Of a stretch of 47,441 bases of DNA, positions 1 to 8,385 are shown one piece after another. Made by a program: the position numbers and the translations under genes. How positions within the stretch are numbered: the first letter of the stretch is position 1; every line of letters begins with the position of its first letter. Source of the stretch: JAHIGH01 sp964564035. GTDB lineage: Bacteria > Patescibacteriota > Microgenomatia > Levybacterales > UBA12049. The notes beneath the pieces are model-generated. The model did no database searches. It saw nothing but the letters and a program-made list of their open reading frames with translations, and was not told the DNA's origin. The stretch lies in NCBI GenBank assembly GCA_964564035.1, contig CAZLZN010000010.1:1-47441 (forward strand), written 5' to 3'.

Positions 1-1112
1 AAAAAGAAATCGTTAAGATACTTTTTTTCGGAAACATAGCTTGCGTAGTGCAGATACTCGTGGACCAGAACGGTAAAAAAGTCGGCGAAATTTTGCCCGT
101 CTATTATGCTATCCTCGATCTTGATAGTGTCGGGCGGCAGGAACATGCCCAGTTCGCGTGAAACATTATCACTATGCAGAGCCAATCTTTGCTTGTGAAG
201 TGAATAAAATTCCCTGATCCTCTTATATTCATCGATCAATTTGCGGCTTGCCGCAATATCAGATGCGCTTTTGGGGTCATCCGCAAGCACTAATTGATCA
301 AGCCTTGCTGAGAGTGAACCGATCAAAGTGTTTAGTTTATTTAATTCCAAATCGATCTTGTCAGCTTTGGATTTTATATCCTGTTTTCTATAAGTGAGGT
401 ATTCCGATTTGCTTTTGATCTCTATCTCGGGAAAAGACCTAATTTCGCGATAAGGAAAGTATTTCTTGATAAAAAGATAACCCAAAAAAGGACTCACCGC
501 GGGCAGGTCTTTTTTATCTAAATTGTTAATTATGAGCTTGTTGTCCATCAAGTAGATATTGGAATAGCCGGAGTCTCCAACCAGAAGTCCAAACCTGGCT
601 GCTGATGGAAGAATTGTTGAGCCATACAGATTATCTATTCCGCTTGCTGCCTGGGCGATTTTGAGGACGACATGTTCATTTTGCTTGCGGCTTATGATTT
701 CAGGAACGATCAGTCTGAGTTTGAGTTTGTTCGCGATCACCGTGCTATCACTCTCAATGCCGCCCAGTGAAGGACTAAACCTGAGGATCAGTGAGTATGT
801 GTTTAGCTGAAGAAGCGCTATAAGAAAAAGCATTATAAATGCCGCGAAAAAGCCGGAGATTACAAAGATAACAGTTTTTATTGATCTTAATTTGATTCTG
901 TTTAGAAAATTTTTACTAAATTTGAGTTTATAGAAAAAAACAAGAACCAGTAATATTATTGTCCAGGTGATTAAAAAATAGTAATTTTCGATAAATACTG
1001 CATGAGCTTTGACGTAAGCAACAAAAGGGTTTGATTCGGGCACAGCCGAGGAATCGCTTAGAAATATGATAAATAAGCTTAATATGCTCGATATCAACAA
1101 AATAAAGGGCAT
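1..1112 (-). CDS. Membrane-anchored HExxH zinc metallopeptidase, 3' end outside the window
   Basis: The frame is open from the window edge to an in-frame stop near 1183. The first ATG is at 1112; it has no SD, so the start is tentative. The N-terminus has a hydrophobic segment, then two more (around the ITWTIILLVLVFFY and VIFVISGFFAAFIMLFLIAL stretches). A soluble part with a charged coiled-coil-like stretch follows (around 190-330 in plus coordinates). Near the edge lies VLVHEYLHYAS, where HEYLH fits the HExxH zinc site of metallopeptidases; the third zinc ligand would lie beyond the window. I do not recognise the family. A role in envelope protein processing is inference. The divergent start of the motif and the lack of other catalytic residues in view leave a non-peptidase role possible. 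Confidence 0.7.
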   Translation of the reverse strand, partial: MPFILLISSILSLFIIFLSDSSAVPESNPFVAYVKAHAVFIENYYFLITWTIILLVLVFFYKLKFSKNFLNRIKLRSIKTVIFVISGFFAAFIMLFLIALLQLNTYSLILRFSPSLGGIESDSTVIANKLKLRLIVPEIISRKQNEHVVLKIAQAASGIDNLYGSTILPSAARFGLLVGDSGYSNIYLMDNKLIINNLDKKDLPAVSPFLGYLFIKKYFPYREIRSFPEIEIKSKSEYLTYRKQDIKSKADKIDLELNKLNTLIGSLSARLDQLVLADDPKSASDIAASRKLIDEYKRIREFYSLHKQRLALHSDNVSRELGMFLPPDTIKIEDSIIDGQNFADFFTVLVHEYLHYASYVSEKKYLNDFF

Positions 1113-1218
1113 ATATTCACTATGGCTGAATTTATGTATGAAATCAAGCTGTAGGGTAAAAATTTTAGAACAAAACCGGAGTCATTGCGCGGGGAATGTA
1201 CCAACTATTCAACTTGTT

Positions 1219-3537
1219 TTACTGCGCGGGGGTTGGGGTTGTTTGGCCCGGTGTAGGTGTTGTCTGAGGAAGACCTGCCGTAGGATTCGGTCTCACGCTG
1301 GGAGCCGGTGTTACGCTTGGAGGATTATTCAAATCTTCGACATCAACGTCTTCGAGTTCGGGATTCTGGAGAGCGCTGTTTGCCGCCGCGGCCGGTGCCT
1401 GGGTCTGATTCTGAGCTTTGGCTTTGAGATCATCAAACAGTCTGACTGCAAGCTTGTAATCCTCGGTTTCTTTGTTCTCACTCAGCAGGGTTACTGTTCT
1501 TTCGGCGAGTAGAGCCGCATTCTGGAGGTCTCCTTTTTCTCTGTAGGCGATTGCCAGATTGAAGTAGGCGTTCGCATAATCAGGTTTTAAGTTGGCGGCA
1601 TCTGAGAAGAATCTGATGGATAAGTCATAATTTTGTACACTGTAATATATACCGCCGACATTGATCCTGTGAATGGGATTAAGAGGGTCTCTCTGAATCG
1701 CGCGGCCATAAGCATCCAGCGAGAAAGCGAGCGCGTTTTGGGCAACTCCCGAGATATTGCGATAGATTGATGCAAGCACTTCCCAGTTTCTGGATGAAAG
1801 AGGGTTCAAGGCTACCGCAGCGCGGCCTTCATTGACAGCTTGGGAGAGAAGTGTCTGGATCGTCTGTCTGTCCTGATCGGTCAATGTTCCTTCGGGATTC
1901 TCCTGAGTCGGGCCTTTTTGGCTGGCCAGAGCGTTCGCGAGGGCGAAATTGATCTGAGCCATATCTACTCTGTAGAGATCTACTTCGGGATTCATGCTTT
2001 CGGCTTTCTGCAGGTATTCATAGGTAAGCCTGCCGTTTGCGTTTGCCTGGCTGAGCGCCAATCTGTGGTAGTAGTCTGCCATTATTACATTGTATGCTCT
2101 ATATAATAATGGTAAGGCACCGACTAGGAAGAGGATGAATATAATAATCGGCATGAGGTCAAACTGTCTATTGTCGGAAGTTGATGCCTTGAGACCGAGA
2201 GACAGTTCCATGACGCGTTCGCGAATCGAACGCTGTGAAGCCATGAATACCGCGAGCACGATCAGTGTCATAACGAGAGAAACAAGGGTTGCAGCATGGA
2301 TGGCCAGGAGTACTATTGAGATCAGGGCGCTGATTGCAAATCCTGCTTTGAGAGCTCTGGGGGTCTCTTCGCGATTGTGTGTTTCAGCCGGAAGGTTTTG
2401 CGCCCTGTTTGCAAGTGTCATGTTTTTGCGGCTTGAATTGAGTATTACGAGCGTGATGAGAATCAGAGCCGCTACTCCTAATCCCCCGATAGTGCCGAGC
2501 GCCTGGAGATATTCATTGGTAGCCGTGTCGAACGCGACATTCCAATATGGAAGCTGGTTGAATTCAAGAGGTTTGTAGGATGTGAAATTGAACAAATATG
2601 TGGAAGGGCCCGTACCTGTAAAAGGTGCATCGCGGAAAGCAGATACGGAGACTTTCCATGCTATATCAAGAGGAAGCTGAATTTCTTTGGGGAAATTTGC
2701 TTCAAGCTGTTGGATCTTGTTTATGCCGCCGGGTAGAGGGACATAAGCCAGCACAAATACCGCTACCGTTGCGACAAGCGGTATCATAAATCCGGCGAGA
2801 GCCTGGCGATTTTTGTTCGGATTTGGGATGAACAGGCTCAAGGCATATACTAATAGAAGCGCTACATAGGCAGGTATGGAGCCGATCAAAGCTACTACGG
2901 CGCCGAATAATATCGCTATTACGGTCGCAACCGGAACCGGGAAATATTTATTGGTATTCAGAATCGAGAGAAGCGGGAAGGGTAAAAGCATCAGAAGGAA
3001 TGCTACGGTCGAGAAAGATGAACCGGTAGGAGTGAAGTTTACGGCTTTGGCAAAATCAAAGGGAAGATAAAGTCCGAAGAATGACAGCAATGTAATAAGC
3101 GAAACCAGAACACCGCTGGCATATAGCACATATAATAATAGTCTGATCTTGAGCAGGCTCCTGAGATGGGAAACAGCTACGAAATAAAGCAGTATATAGG
3201 TTACCCATGCCACTGTCGAGCCGTGAACTCTGGGCAAATTGCCGTATATAACCGTATATTTAGCATCGCTGAAGAAAGCGGAGATTATGACGATCGCCAT
3301 AAGAATCAGAAGAGGTATATCAAGCGGTGTTCTGATGATCGATACTTTACCTTTCAGGATCCAGGAAAAAATCCAAAGGCCTAATAATAGGACTGTCGAG
3401 ATGAAGATGAATATAAGTTTTGGCATTTCATAAAACTCTGTAGTCTGATTAAGGAAGAGGAGAGGTGTAAGGCCGGCTACGGCGAGAAGCAGTACGGTAA
3501 TTACATTATCCAGATAGACTGAAACGTTTTTTCTCAT
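1219..3537 (-). CDS. O-antigen ligase/polymerase-like membrane protein with TPR domain
   Basis: A 772 aa protein. The first ~460 residues hold about ten or more hydrophobic helices with the layout of Wzy/WaaL proteins, including the PLDIPLLILMAIVIISAFF segment followed by a YGNLPRVHG loop, a region typical of this family. After the last helices (around residue 470) comes a soluble TPR region (repeats such as AYGRAIQRDPLNPIHRINVG and YANAYFNLAIAYREKGD). The last ~60 residues are an Ala/Pro/Thr-rich tail ending in TPTPAQ. The family joins or polymerises lipid-linked glycans at the outer face of the membrane; the substrate here cannot be read. The TPR part probably faces outward and scaffolds partners. 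The ATG at 3537 follows a good promoter with a short leader. Confidence 0.8.
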   Translation of the reverse strand: MRKNVSVYLDNVITVLLLAVAGLTPLLFLNQTTEFYEMPKLIFIFISTVLLLGLWIFSWILKGKVSIIRTPLDIPLLILMAIVIISAFFSDAKYTVIYGNLPRVHGSTVAWVTYILLYFVAVSHLRSLLKIRLLLYVLYASGVLVSLITLLSFFGLYLPFDFAKAVNFTPTGSSFSTVAFLLMLLPFPLLSILNTNKYFPVPVATVIAILFGAVVALIGSIPAYVALLLVYALSLFIPNPNKNRQALAGFMIPLVATVAVFVLAYVPLPGGINKIQQLEANFPKEIQLPLDIAWKVSVSAFRDAPFTGTGPSTYLFNFTSYKPLEFNQLPYWNVAFDTATNEYLQALGTIGGLGVAALILITLVILNSSRKNMTLANRAQNLPAETHNREETPRALKAGFAISALISIVLLAIHAATLVSLVMTLIVLAVFMASQRSIRERVMELSLGLKASTSDNRQFDLMPIIIFILFLVGALPLLYRAYNVIMADYYHRLALSQANANGRLTYEYLQKAESMNPEVDLYRVDMAQINFALANALASQKGPTQENPEGTLTDQDRQTIQTLLSQAVNEGRAAVALNPLSSRNWEVLASIYRNISGVAQNALAFSLDAYGRAIQRDPLNPIHRINVGGIYYSVQNYDLSIRFFSDAANLKPDYANAYFNLAIAYREKGDLQNAALLAERTVTLLSENKETEDYKLAVRLFDDLKAKAQNQTQAPAAAANSALQNPELEDVDVEDLNNPPSVTPAPSVRPNPTAGLPQTTPTPGQTTPTPAQ

Positions 3538-3554
3538 GTTTTTGCTATGTATTT

Positions 3555-3584
3555 ATTTTAACCATAAAAAAATAAACACGTCAA
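3555..3584 (-). promoter_or_regulatory. Promoter of the Wzy-like TPR gene
   Basis: On the minus strand TTGACG (3584-3579), an 18-base spacer and TAAAAT (3560-3555). The predicted start of transcription is about 10 bases before the ATG at 3537, with no SD in between. Confidence 0.55.
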
Positions 3585-3607
3585 TAGGCAATATTACATG
3601 TTGTCCC

Positions 3608-3636
3608 TTGACTGCACGTAATTAGCCTCGTATAAT
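3608..3636 (+). promoter_or_regulatory. Near-consensus sigma-70-type promoter of the zinc-ribbon gene
   Basis: TTGACT (3608-3613), a 17-base spacer and a perfect TATAAT (3631-3636). Transcription would start near 3643, about 12 bases before the ATG at 3655. It is back to back with the promoter of the gene at 3537. Confidence 0.75.
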
Positions 3637-3654
3637 AGTAAATACTTTAGAGAC

Positions 3655-4119
3655 ATGAAGAAAAACTTTCCTCTATCAAGGTTCAACAGATTATTTCCGG
3701 ATGAAGATTCATGCTTTCAAACTCTGGCTAATATAAAATATAAAAACGGTATCTCCTGCAAAAGGTGCAAGAAAGTCACTACTCACTATAAAGTTAACGG
3801 CAGGAGGGCTTATCACTGTAAGGATTGCAGAAATCAAACCCATCCTTTAAAAGGCACAATTTTTGAACACTCCCCTACACCGCTCAAAAAGTGGTTTTTG
3901 GCTATTTTTTTGATGACTTACGCGTCCGCAACTATTACTACTCAACAGTTAGGCGATGAACTGAAGGTTACTTATAAGACCGCATGGAGAATGAGAGCGT
4001 TGATAAATGAACTCCTGCGGCAGAATCGGGGCAATCTGATGCCGGGCAAAGAGGAAAAAGTATTCAAGTGGATTTTTCTTAATAAGCTTGAGCTAAAGGT
4101 TGTACAGAAGCAAGGGTGA
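3655..4119 (+). CDS. Stand-alone IS1595-type transposase N-terminal protein (zinc ribbon plus helical domain)
   Basis: A 154 aa protein. It opens with an RLFPDEDSCFQTLANIKY stretch and a zinc ribbon with two Cys pairs (CKRC and CKDC, residues ~36-59). A helical segment follows (LKKWFLAIFLMTYASATIT, then TTQQLGDELKVTYKTAWRM). This order is that of IS1595-family transposases, which normally continue into a DDE-type ISXO2-like domain of ~150-200 residues. That domain is absent: the frame stops after a basic tail. No terminal inverted repeats or target duplications were seen around it. It is either a truncated insertion-sequence remnant or a domesticated DNA-binding protein. The intact frame and near-consensus promoter favour the second, which remains inference. 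Confidence 0.75.
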   Translation: MKKNFPLSRFNRLFPDEDSCFQTLANIKYKNGISCKRCKKVTTHYKVNGRRAYHCKDCRNQTHPLKGTIFEHSPTPLKKWFLAIFLMTYASATITTQQLGDELKVTYKTAWRMRALINELLRQNRGNLMPGKEEKVFKWIFLNKLELKVVQKQG

Positions 4120-4149
4120 TCTTAAAAATTTTATGCGGTTGGGGGTGGT

Positions 4150-4308
4150 TTATTTTTTCTTTTTTTGAGGTTTGGTTTTAATTGCACGGCTGAGCAGCTC
4201 AAAGAATACGCCTGCCGGGTCTTTGCGGGCGCTCTTTCGGATTATTGCTTTAATATTTTTATCCCCCTTTGCGGGAGCTTCATTTTTTATCCCGGAGAAA
4301 GCGTTCAT
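4150..4308 (-). CDS. Possible 52-residue basic protein
   Basis: An ATG frame on the minus strand, starting MNAFSGIKNEAPAKGDKNIK and ending in a lysine run. It fills most of the 279-base gap between the zinc-ribbon gene and the GH130 gene. Residues 20-45 could form amphipathic helices (IIRKSARKDPAGVFFELLSR). There is no clear SD or promoter and I know no family. It overlaps a short stretch resembling the dispersed repeat (CCCCCTTTGCGGGAGCTTC, ~4263-4281), which argues for caution. Confidence 0.3.
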   Translation of the reverse strand: MNAFSGIKNEAPAKGDKNIKAIIRKSARKDPAGVFFELLSRAIKTKPQKKKK

Positions 4309-4366
4309 ATAATCAGCTATTAATTAGTATACGGTATAAAGCGTAAAGTATAAAGGGTATTTTTAT

Positions 4367-4395
4367 TGACATCTTTTATTAAATATTGTTAACTG
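4367..4395 (+). promoter_or_regulatory. Putative promoter abutting the GH130 start codon
   Basis: A perfect TTGACA (4367-4372), then a 16-17 base spacer and TTAACT/TAACTG (4389-4395). Only 4-5 bases separate the -10 from the ATG at 4399, so the message would be leaderless. Confidence 0.4.
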
Positions 4396-4398
4396 AAT

Positions 4399-6336
4399 AT
4401 GATGGCCAATTTACAGAGGGTTCTGCAGAACCCAATCCTCAAGCCTAATCCCGCAAATTCATGGGAGCAGGAAGGCGCTTTCAACGGATGCGTCGCCCGC
4501 GGTCCTGACGGATACTATCATATGGTTTATAGGGCTTTTTCAGCACACAAGCTCCAAAACGGGGTAAATATGAATGTCTCGTCTATCGGTTATGCGCGAA
4601 GCGAAGACGGGATAACCTTCAGCGGACAGAGGCAAATAATTGAACCGACCGAAGATTGGGAAATCTATGGCTGTGAAGATCCCAGAATTACTTTTATAGA
4701 CGGGAAGTATTTTATTTTCTATACGGCATTGTCGACGTATCCATTTACGCCTTATGGAATAAAACTGGCCGTCGCGACAACTTCCGATTTTAAGACTTTT
4801 GAAAAACATCCTGTCACTACTTTCAATTCAAAGGCCATGGCGCTTTTTCCGGAAAAGATTAACGGCAAATTCGCCGCCTTGCTTACAATGAATACCGATA
4901 TTCCTCCGGCCAGGATCATGCTTGCGCTTTTTGACCGTGAAGAAGATATTTGGTCGCCGTTTTACTGGACAGAGTGGTATGAAAATCCGAATACTCACAT
5001 TGTCCATCTTCTGCGGGATATGAGGGATCAGATCGAGCTTGGAGCACCGCCTGTCAAAACGGATGCAGGATGGCTGTTTATTTATTCGTATATTACTAAT
5101 TATATTTCCGACCAAAAGGAATTTGGAATTGAAGCTGTTATTCTGGATTATAATAATCCGACAAAAATACTGGGCAGAACTGAAAAAACATTAATTAAAC
5201 CGGAAATGGATTACGAATTAAGCGGAGTCGTGCAAAACGTAGTATTTCCGTCGGGAGCAATCATCAAAGACGATAAGCTGTATGTTTATTACGGCGCGGC
5301 GGATACCAGAACTTGTGTCGCGTATTGCGATCTAAACATGCTGATCGGCGAAATACTTCCCAGGAAAAAAGGCGCTACACCTATACTTCCTTTTGAAAAC
5401 AGAAAATCCTTTAAAAGATTTGAGGGAAATCCGATTATTAAACCTGCCGCTGAGCTTGAGTGGCAAAAGAGCGGCACATTTAATCCGGCCGCGATATATC
5501 TGGATAACAAAGTCCATATTATTTACAGGGCCCAGGGAGAAGACGGGGTGTCTGTGTTTGGATACGCGTCGAGCAAAGACGGACTGCATATCGACGAGCA
5601 CCTGCATGTACCTATTTACGTGCCGAGAGAATCATTTGAGAAAAAACCCGGCAAAGGCAATTCGGGGTGCGAGGATCCGAGGATTACCAAGATAGATAAT
5701 AAGCTGTATCTAACCTACACCGCATATGACGGAGTTAATCCTCCCCGCGTTGCTATGAGCTCTATAACTGTCGCTGATTTTTTGAATAAAAACTGGAACT
5801 GGGAGAAGCCGAAACTGATTTCACCGCCGGGATCCGATGATAAGGACGCTTGTATCACAAAATATAAAAGCGGCGAGGGCTATCTGGCATTTCATAGATT
5901 AGGAAGTGAGATCTGGGTTGATTTTCTGCATGATCTGGAGTTTGCGAATAATAAATTTCTGTCGGGCAGTATAATTGCTCAGACGAGAAGCGACAAGTGG
6001 GATAATCTCAAGATCGGTATATCGGCGCCGCCTATTGAAACAGATAAGGGATTATTGCTTATATATCACGGGGTTACGAGACAAAATAACTTTTATAGCG
6101 TAGGAGCAATGCTTCTTGATCCCAATGACCCGCGTAAGATACTCGGGCGTATCGATGAGCCGATACTATCCCCTACTGAACCTTATGAACTGCACGGCCA
6201 AATTCCGAATGTGGTTTTTCCATGCGGCGCGGTTGTCATAAACGACATAATTTATCTTTATTATGGCGGGGGCGACAGCGTAGTAGGCGCTGCTACGATG
6301 CCTCTCAAGGATCTTCTCAATCTTTTGCATAAATAG
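4399..6336 (+). CDS. Tandem GH130 glycosidase/phosphorylase (two catalytic-type domains in one chain)
   Basis: A 645 aa protein made of two homologous five-bladed propeller domains of glycoside hydrolase family 130. Domain 1 spans ~1-325 and domain 2 ~333-645. Each begins with an NPI(L/I)KP strand and a W-containing AFN/TFN strand. Each carries the family hallmark GCEDPRI (residues 91-97 and 423-429), a late GAPPV/SAPPI loop and a VVFP-(S/C)-GA strand near its end. GH130 enzymes are mostly beta-1,4- or beta-1,2-mannoside phosphorylases or hydrolases, normally ~330 residues, so this is a head-to-tail fusion. There is no signal peptide, so it acts in the cytosol. ATGATG gives two adjacent starts. 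Substrate and phosphorolytic versus hydrolytic action cannot be settled from the sequence. Confidence 0.9.
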   Translation: MMANLQRVLQNPILKPNPANSWEQEGAFNGCVARGPDGYYHMVYRAFSAHKLQNGVNMNVSSIGYARSEDGITFSGQRQIIEPTEDWEIYGCEDPRITFIDGKYFIFYTALSTYPFTPYGIKLAVATTSDFKTFEKHPVTTFNSKAMALFPEKINGKFAALLTMNTDIPPARIMLALFDREEDIWSPFYWTEWYENPNTHIVHLLRDMRDQIELGAPPVKTDAGWLFIYSYITNYISDQKEFGIEAVILDYNNPTKILGRTEKTLIKPEMDYELSGVVQNVVFPSGAIIKDDKLYVYYGAADTRTCVAYCDLNMLIGEILPRKKGATPILPFENRKSFKRFEGNPIIKPAAELEWQKSGTFNPAAIYLDNKVHIIYRAQGEDGVSVFGYASSKDGLHIDEHLHVPIYVPRESFEKKPGKGNSGCEDPRITKIDNKLYLTYTAYDGVNPPRVAMSSITVADFLNKNWNWEKPKLISPPGSDDKDACITKYKSGEGYLAFHRLGSEIWVDFLHDLEFANNKFLSGSIIAQTRSDKWDNLKIGISAPPIETDKGLLLIYHGVTRQNNFYSVGAMLLDPNDPRKILGRIDEPILSPTEPYELHGQIPNVVFPCGAVVINDIIYLYYGGGDSVVGAATMPLKDLLNLLHK

Positions 6337-6354
6337 CCTCGGTAAGGCCGCGAA

Positions 6355-6397
6355 TGTCCAATTGGTAGGCTTTTTGTCCAATTGGTGTCGACCGACA
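6355..6397. promoter_or_regulatory. Tandem operator-like sites upstream of the small-protein gene
   Basis: TGTCCAATTGGT occurs twice, at 6355-6366 and 6375-6386, exactly 20 bases (about two helical turns) apart. Each copy contains the perfect palindrome CCAATTGG. Right after lies TGTCG-AC-CGACA (6386-6397), another inverted repeat. They sit about 40-75 bases before the predicted start of transcription of the gene at 6457, a normal place for regulator binding. Confidence 0.5.
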
Positions 6398-6400
6398 GTC

Positions 6401-6429
6401 AAGACACTACTACTCATCATTAATATAAT
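6401..6429 (+). promoter_or_regulatory. Promoter of the 61-residue protein gene
   Basis: AAGACA (6401-6406), a 17-base spacer and a perfect TATAAT (6424-6429). The -35 is imperfect, which fits a promoter helped by an activator at the sites just upstream. Transcription would start near 6436. Confidence 0.5.
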
Positions 6430-6456
6430 CAATAGTTAGAAAGCGGGGTGAGTTAT

Positions 6457-6642
6457 ATGAATAAATTTGAGATAGAAGATGTAACTAGGCTAAATGAGAC
6501 ACAAAATAGAGCCGGGTGGAGAACCGCACAGGACGGAGTAAATGAAAGGCAAGGAGAAAGATATGGCAGGAAATTAGAGGTAAAAGTAGTTAGACCTGCT
6601 AATGTCAGACCTGCGAGAGAAGTGCTTGCCGCAGTAAAATAA
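6457..6642 (+). CDS. Small basic protein (61 aa), unknown function
   Basis: The ATG at 6457 is chosen over a GTG at 6448 because that GTG lies inside the strong SD AGCGGGGTGA. The protein begins MNKFEIEDVTRLNETQNR. It is rich in Arg, Lys, Glu and Asn, has no membrane segment or cysteine, and ends in a VVRPANVRPAREVLAAVK tail. I recognise no family. Its strong SD and operator-bearing promoter contrast with most genes here. The small proteins at 13274 and 13567 share size, charge and SD strength but no clear sequence. Confidence 0.65.
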   Translation: MNKFEIEDVTRLNETQNRAGWRTAQDGVNERQGERYGRKLEVKVVRPANVRPAREVLAAVK

Positions 6643-6690
6643 ATTTTTTAAATTAGCATTTTGACTATACTGCCCGTATCGACCTATTAA

Positions 6691-6739
6691 AGCCTTTTCG
6701 TGCGTACTGCTAACAGTGATTAGATGTCACGGAAAGGCT
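6691..6739 (+). repeat. Long-armed hairpin after the 61-residue gene
   Basis: AGCCTTTTCGTG (6691-6702) pairs with CACGGAAAGGCT (6728-6739) with one G-T pair and a 25-base loop. No T-run follows, so it is not a classical terminator. A promoter-like TTGACT - 18 bases - TATTAA (6661-6690) lies directly before it, so a small RNA is possible but unproven. Confidence 0.4.
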
Positions 6740-6816
6740 GATTACTCTTAGCGAGGAAGATATCCATATATCTCTGAAATATATTAATGCGCAATATAAG
6801 CAAAAAAATATTTATA

Positions 6817-7548
6817 TTAGTGCAATTTATACGCCGCGGTTCTTAGTGCCTCCCAGTGCCTGAATTGGCGATAAATTGGCATATCGCCGAACAACCTGTC
6901 CCCTTCTTCGCAAAATATACGTCGTCTTTGCATGAGCTCTCCATGTCTATACGGACGGAAGCAATTTTTACCAAGCGTTGCATCATAAATATCAACTATA
7001 GAAATTATTTTGGTATCGCGGTCTTGCTCTCTGGTATTGTGGTGATGTCTGACTGTATGCGCAATGTCATCCGGCATACCGGCCGACTCCAGCATTTCGG
7101 CGCCGATCTCCGAATGCATATCCATCAGATCCCGTTCCTGGGGAGCGAGCGCCTCACTGCTGTTTAGGATATGCGCGAAAGTATAAACCTCAGTACCGTT
7201 GACCTTGATTTTTTGCGTTTTTCCCAAGTCGTGCAAGATTCCTTTTAATTTTATGCGGTCAACATGAGCTTCGCTCAGACCCAGGAAGGACGCGAATTCT
7301 CCCGCAATACAACCGGTCCTGAGTAAATGACCTGAGACTTTGAGATTGATAGCGTCTTTGAAATGCGGCAGAAGCTCATGCCATTGATCTTTGGCTTTTG
7401 CACCTGAACCAATTACGCTTTCGAATATAAAGCGCGGGCGCGGATATATGAGCAAGCTTTCCCGACCCGGAGCGTTGGTGTATTTATAGTCTTTGATATG
7501 AGCATGGCTGATCTCGCTTGTCAATACGCGGCCGTATTCGTGATTCAT
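6817..7548 (-). CDS. HD-domain phosphohydrolase, degenerate HD-GYP-like
   Basis: A 243 aa protein. From residue ~70 it has the HD metal-site order: a His in SGHLLRTG, the HD pair in GILHDLGK, His in MHSEIGAEML, His-rich VRHHHN and Asp in ISIVDIYDA, followed by an FRPYR motif typical of HD-GYP phosphodiesterases. The GYP loop itself is replaced by HHHNTREQDRD, so cyclic-di-GMP hydrolysis is uncertain. Metal-dependent phosphohydrolase is the safe call. No receiver or membrane domain is attached. A second HD protein at 13906-14634 has the same core, and the two flank the accessory block. Confidence 0.8.
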   Translation of the reverse strand: MNHEYGRVLTSEISHAHIKDYKYTNAPGRESLLIYPRPRFIFESVIGSGAKAKDQWHELLPHFKDAINLKVSGHLLRTGCIAGEFASFLGLSEAHVDRIKLKGILHDLGKTQKIKVNGTEVYTFAHILNSSEALAPQERDLMDMHSEIGAEMLESAGMPDDIAHTVRHHHNTREQDRDTKIISIVDIYDATLGKNCFRPYRHGELMQRRRIFCEEGDRLFGDMPIYRQFRHWEALRTAAYKLH

Positions 7549-7678
7549 ATAAATTATGTCTTATAATAAGTAGACTCGTCATAATTATTGATCCAAATAA
7601 AAACGGGTGCTTGACATTAATCTGCCAACTGGACACAATCATGACAAAATGAGGAAAAAAGATTTCCTAAATGTGAAT

Positions 7679-8236
7679 TTACGCCCGCTTCTTAGTATAA
7701 ACGGAACCTTCTCTTTTAACGATGTCTTCTATATGATCCCTGCTGAAGATGTCTTTTATTTCTTTATTTCGTCCTTGGGGATACCAGGCGGTTTCGTTCT
7801 CGCCATATCTGGTTAGCCGCCCTGCCTCGCGATACCACTTCCCATCGTCTGTCAAATTATAACGGACACCGAATTCATCGCCGTCGGGATTGCCGAGTAA
7901 GACGCGTGCCTTAACTTGTTTCTTTGTCAATTTTATAATTTTTTCTCCAGGTTTCTCGTCTTCCGAAACGACTATTGATGATCGTCTGCCATGAAAATAA
8001 GGATTAAATTCTATATAGCGGATCATTTTGCCATCTCCTCCCCAAGTGCCTCCAAACCTTGATGGGAAGCCCAAATTTAAATCAATTTCATCAGGAGCTT
8101 TTGCGCTATCAGATATTATTGACGGGTTGGCCTTTGACCAACTGAATATGTCTTCAGCCTGCGGGAATTTTACTTCCTCTGCAGTAGGGCGAAGTTTATC
8201 CGGATTTTGTCCTGTACCTAATATTTCTTTTAGCAT
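7679..8236 (-). CDS. Hypothetical protein (185 aa)
   Basis: Soluble and not recognised. The start ATG is preceded by AAAGGA at good spacing. The N-terminal third is Pro/Asp/Ser-rich and probably flexible. The middle holds aromatic and Gly-rich beta-like stretches (FPSRFGGTWGGDGKMIRYIE, FNPYFHGRRSSIVVSED). The C-terminus is charged and helical and ends KKRA. No signal peptide or cysteine is present. It lies between the HD gene and another unknown gene on the same strand, so an operon with them is possible. Confidence 0.7.
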   Translation of the reverse strand: MLKEILGTGQNPDKLRPTAEEVKFPQAEDIFSWSKANPSIISDSAKAPDEIDLNLGFPSRFGGTWGGDGKMIRYIEFNPYFHGRRSSIVVSEDEKPGEKIIKLTKKQVKARVLLGNPDGDEFGVRYNLTDDGKWYREAGRLTRYGENETAWYPQGRNKEIKDIFSRDHIEDIVKREGSVYTKKRA

Positions 8237-8385
8237 ATTTTGTCCTTTCTTTCTTCATCAGTAATTATTTATTTATAATCCTGCCGATTCTATGTCCCGA
8301 TCTTAACTCTTGTATATATGAAACGAATTAATGAATTGTATTGATTGTGTATGAATATTGGTTTAGATTGTAATCATAATAAAAT

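Noticed and set aside
7611..7639. Plus-strand promoter-like TTGACA - 17 - CACAAT, with a 69-codon frame after it
   Set aside because: It would read antisense into the 185 aa gene; the frame is a shadow and the -10 is weak.
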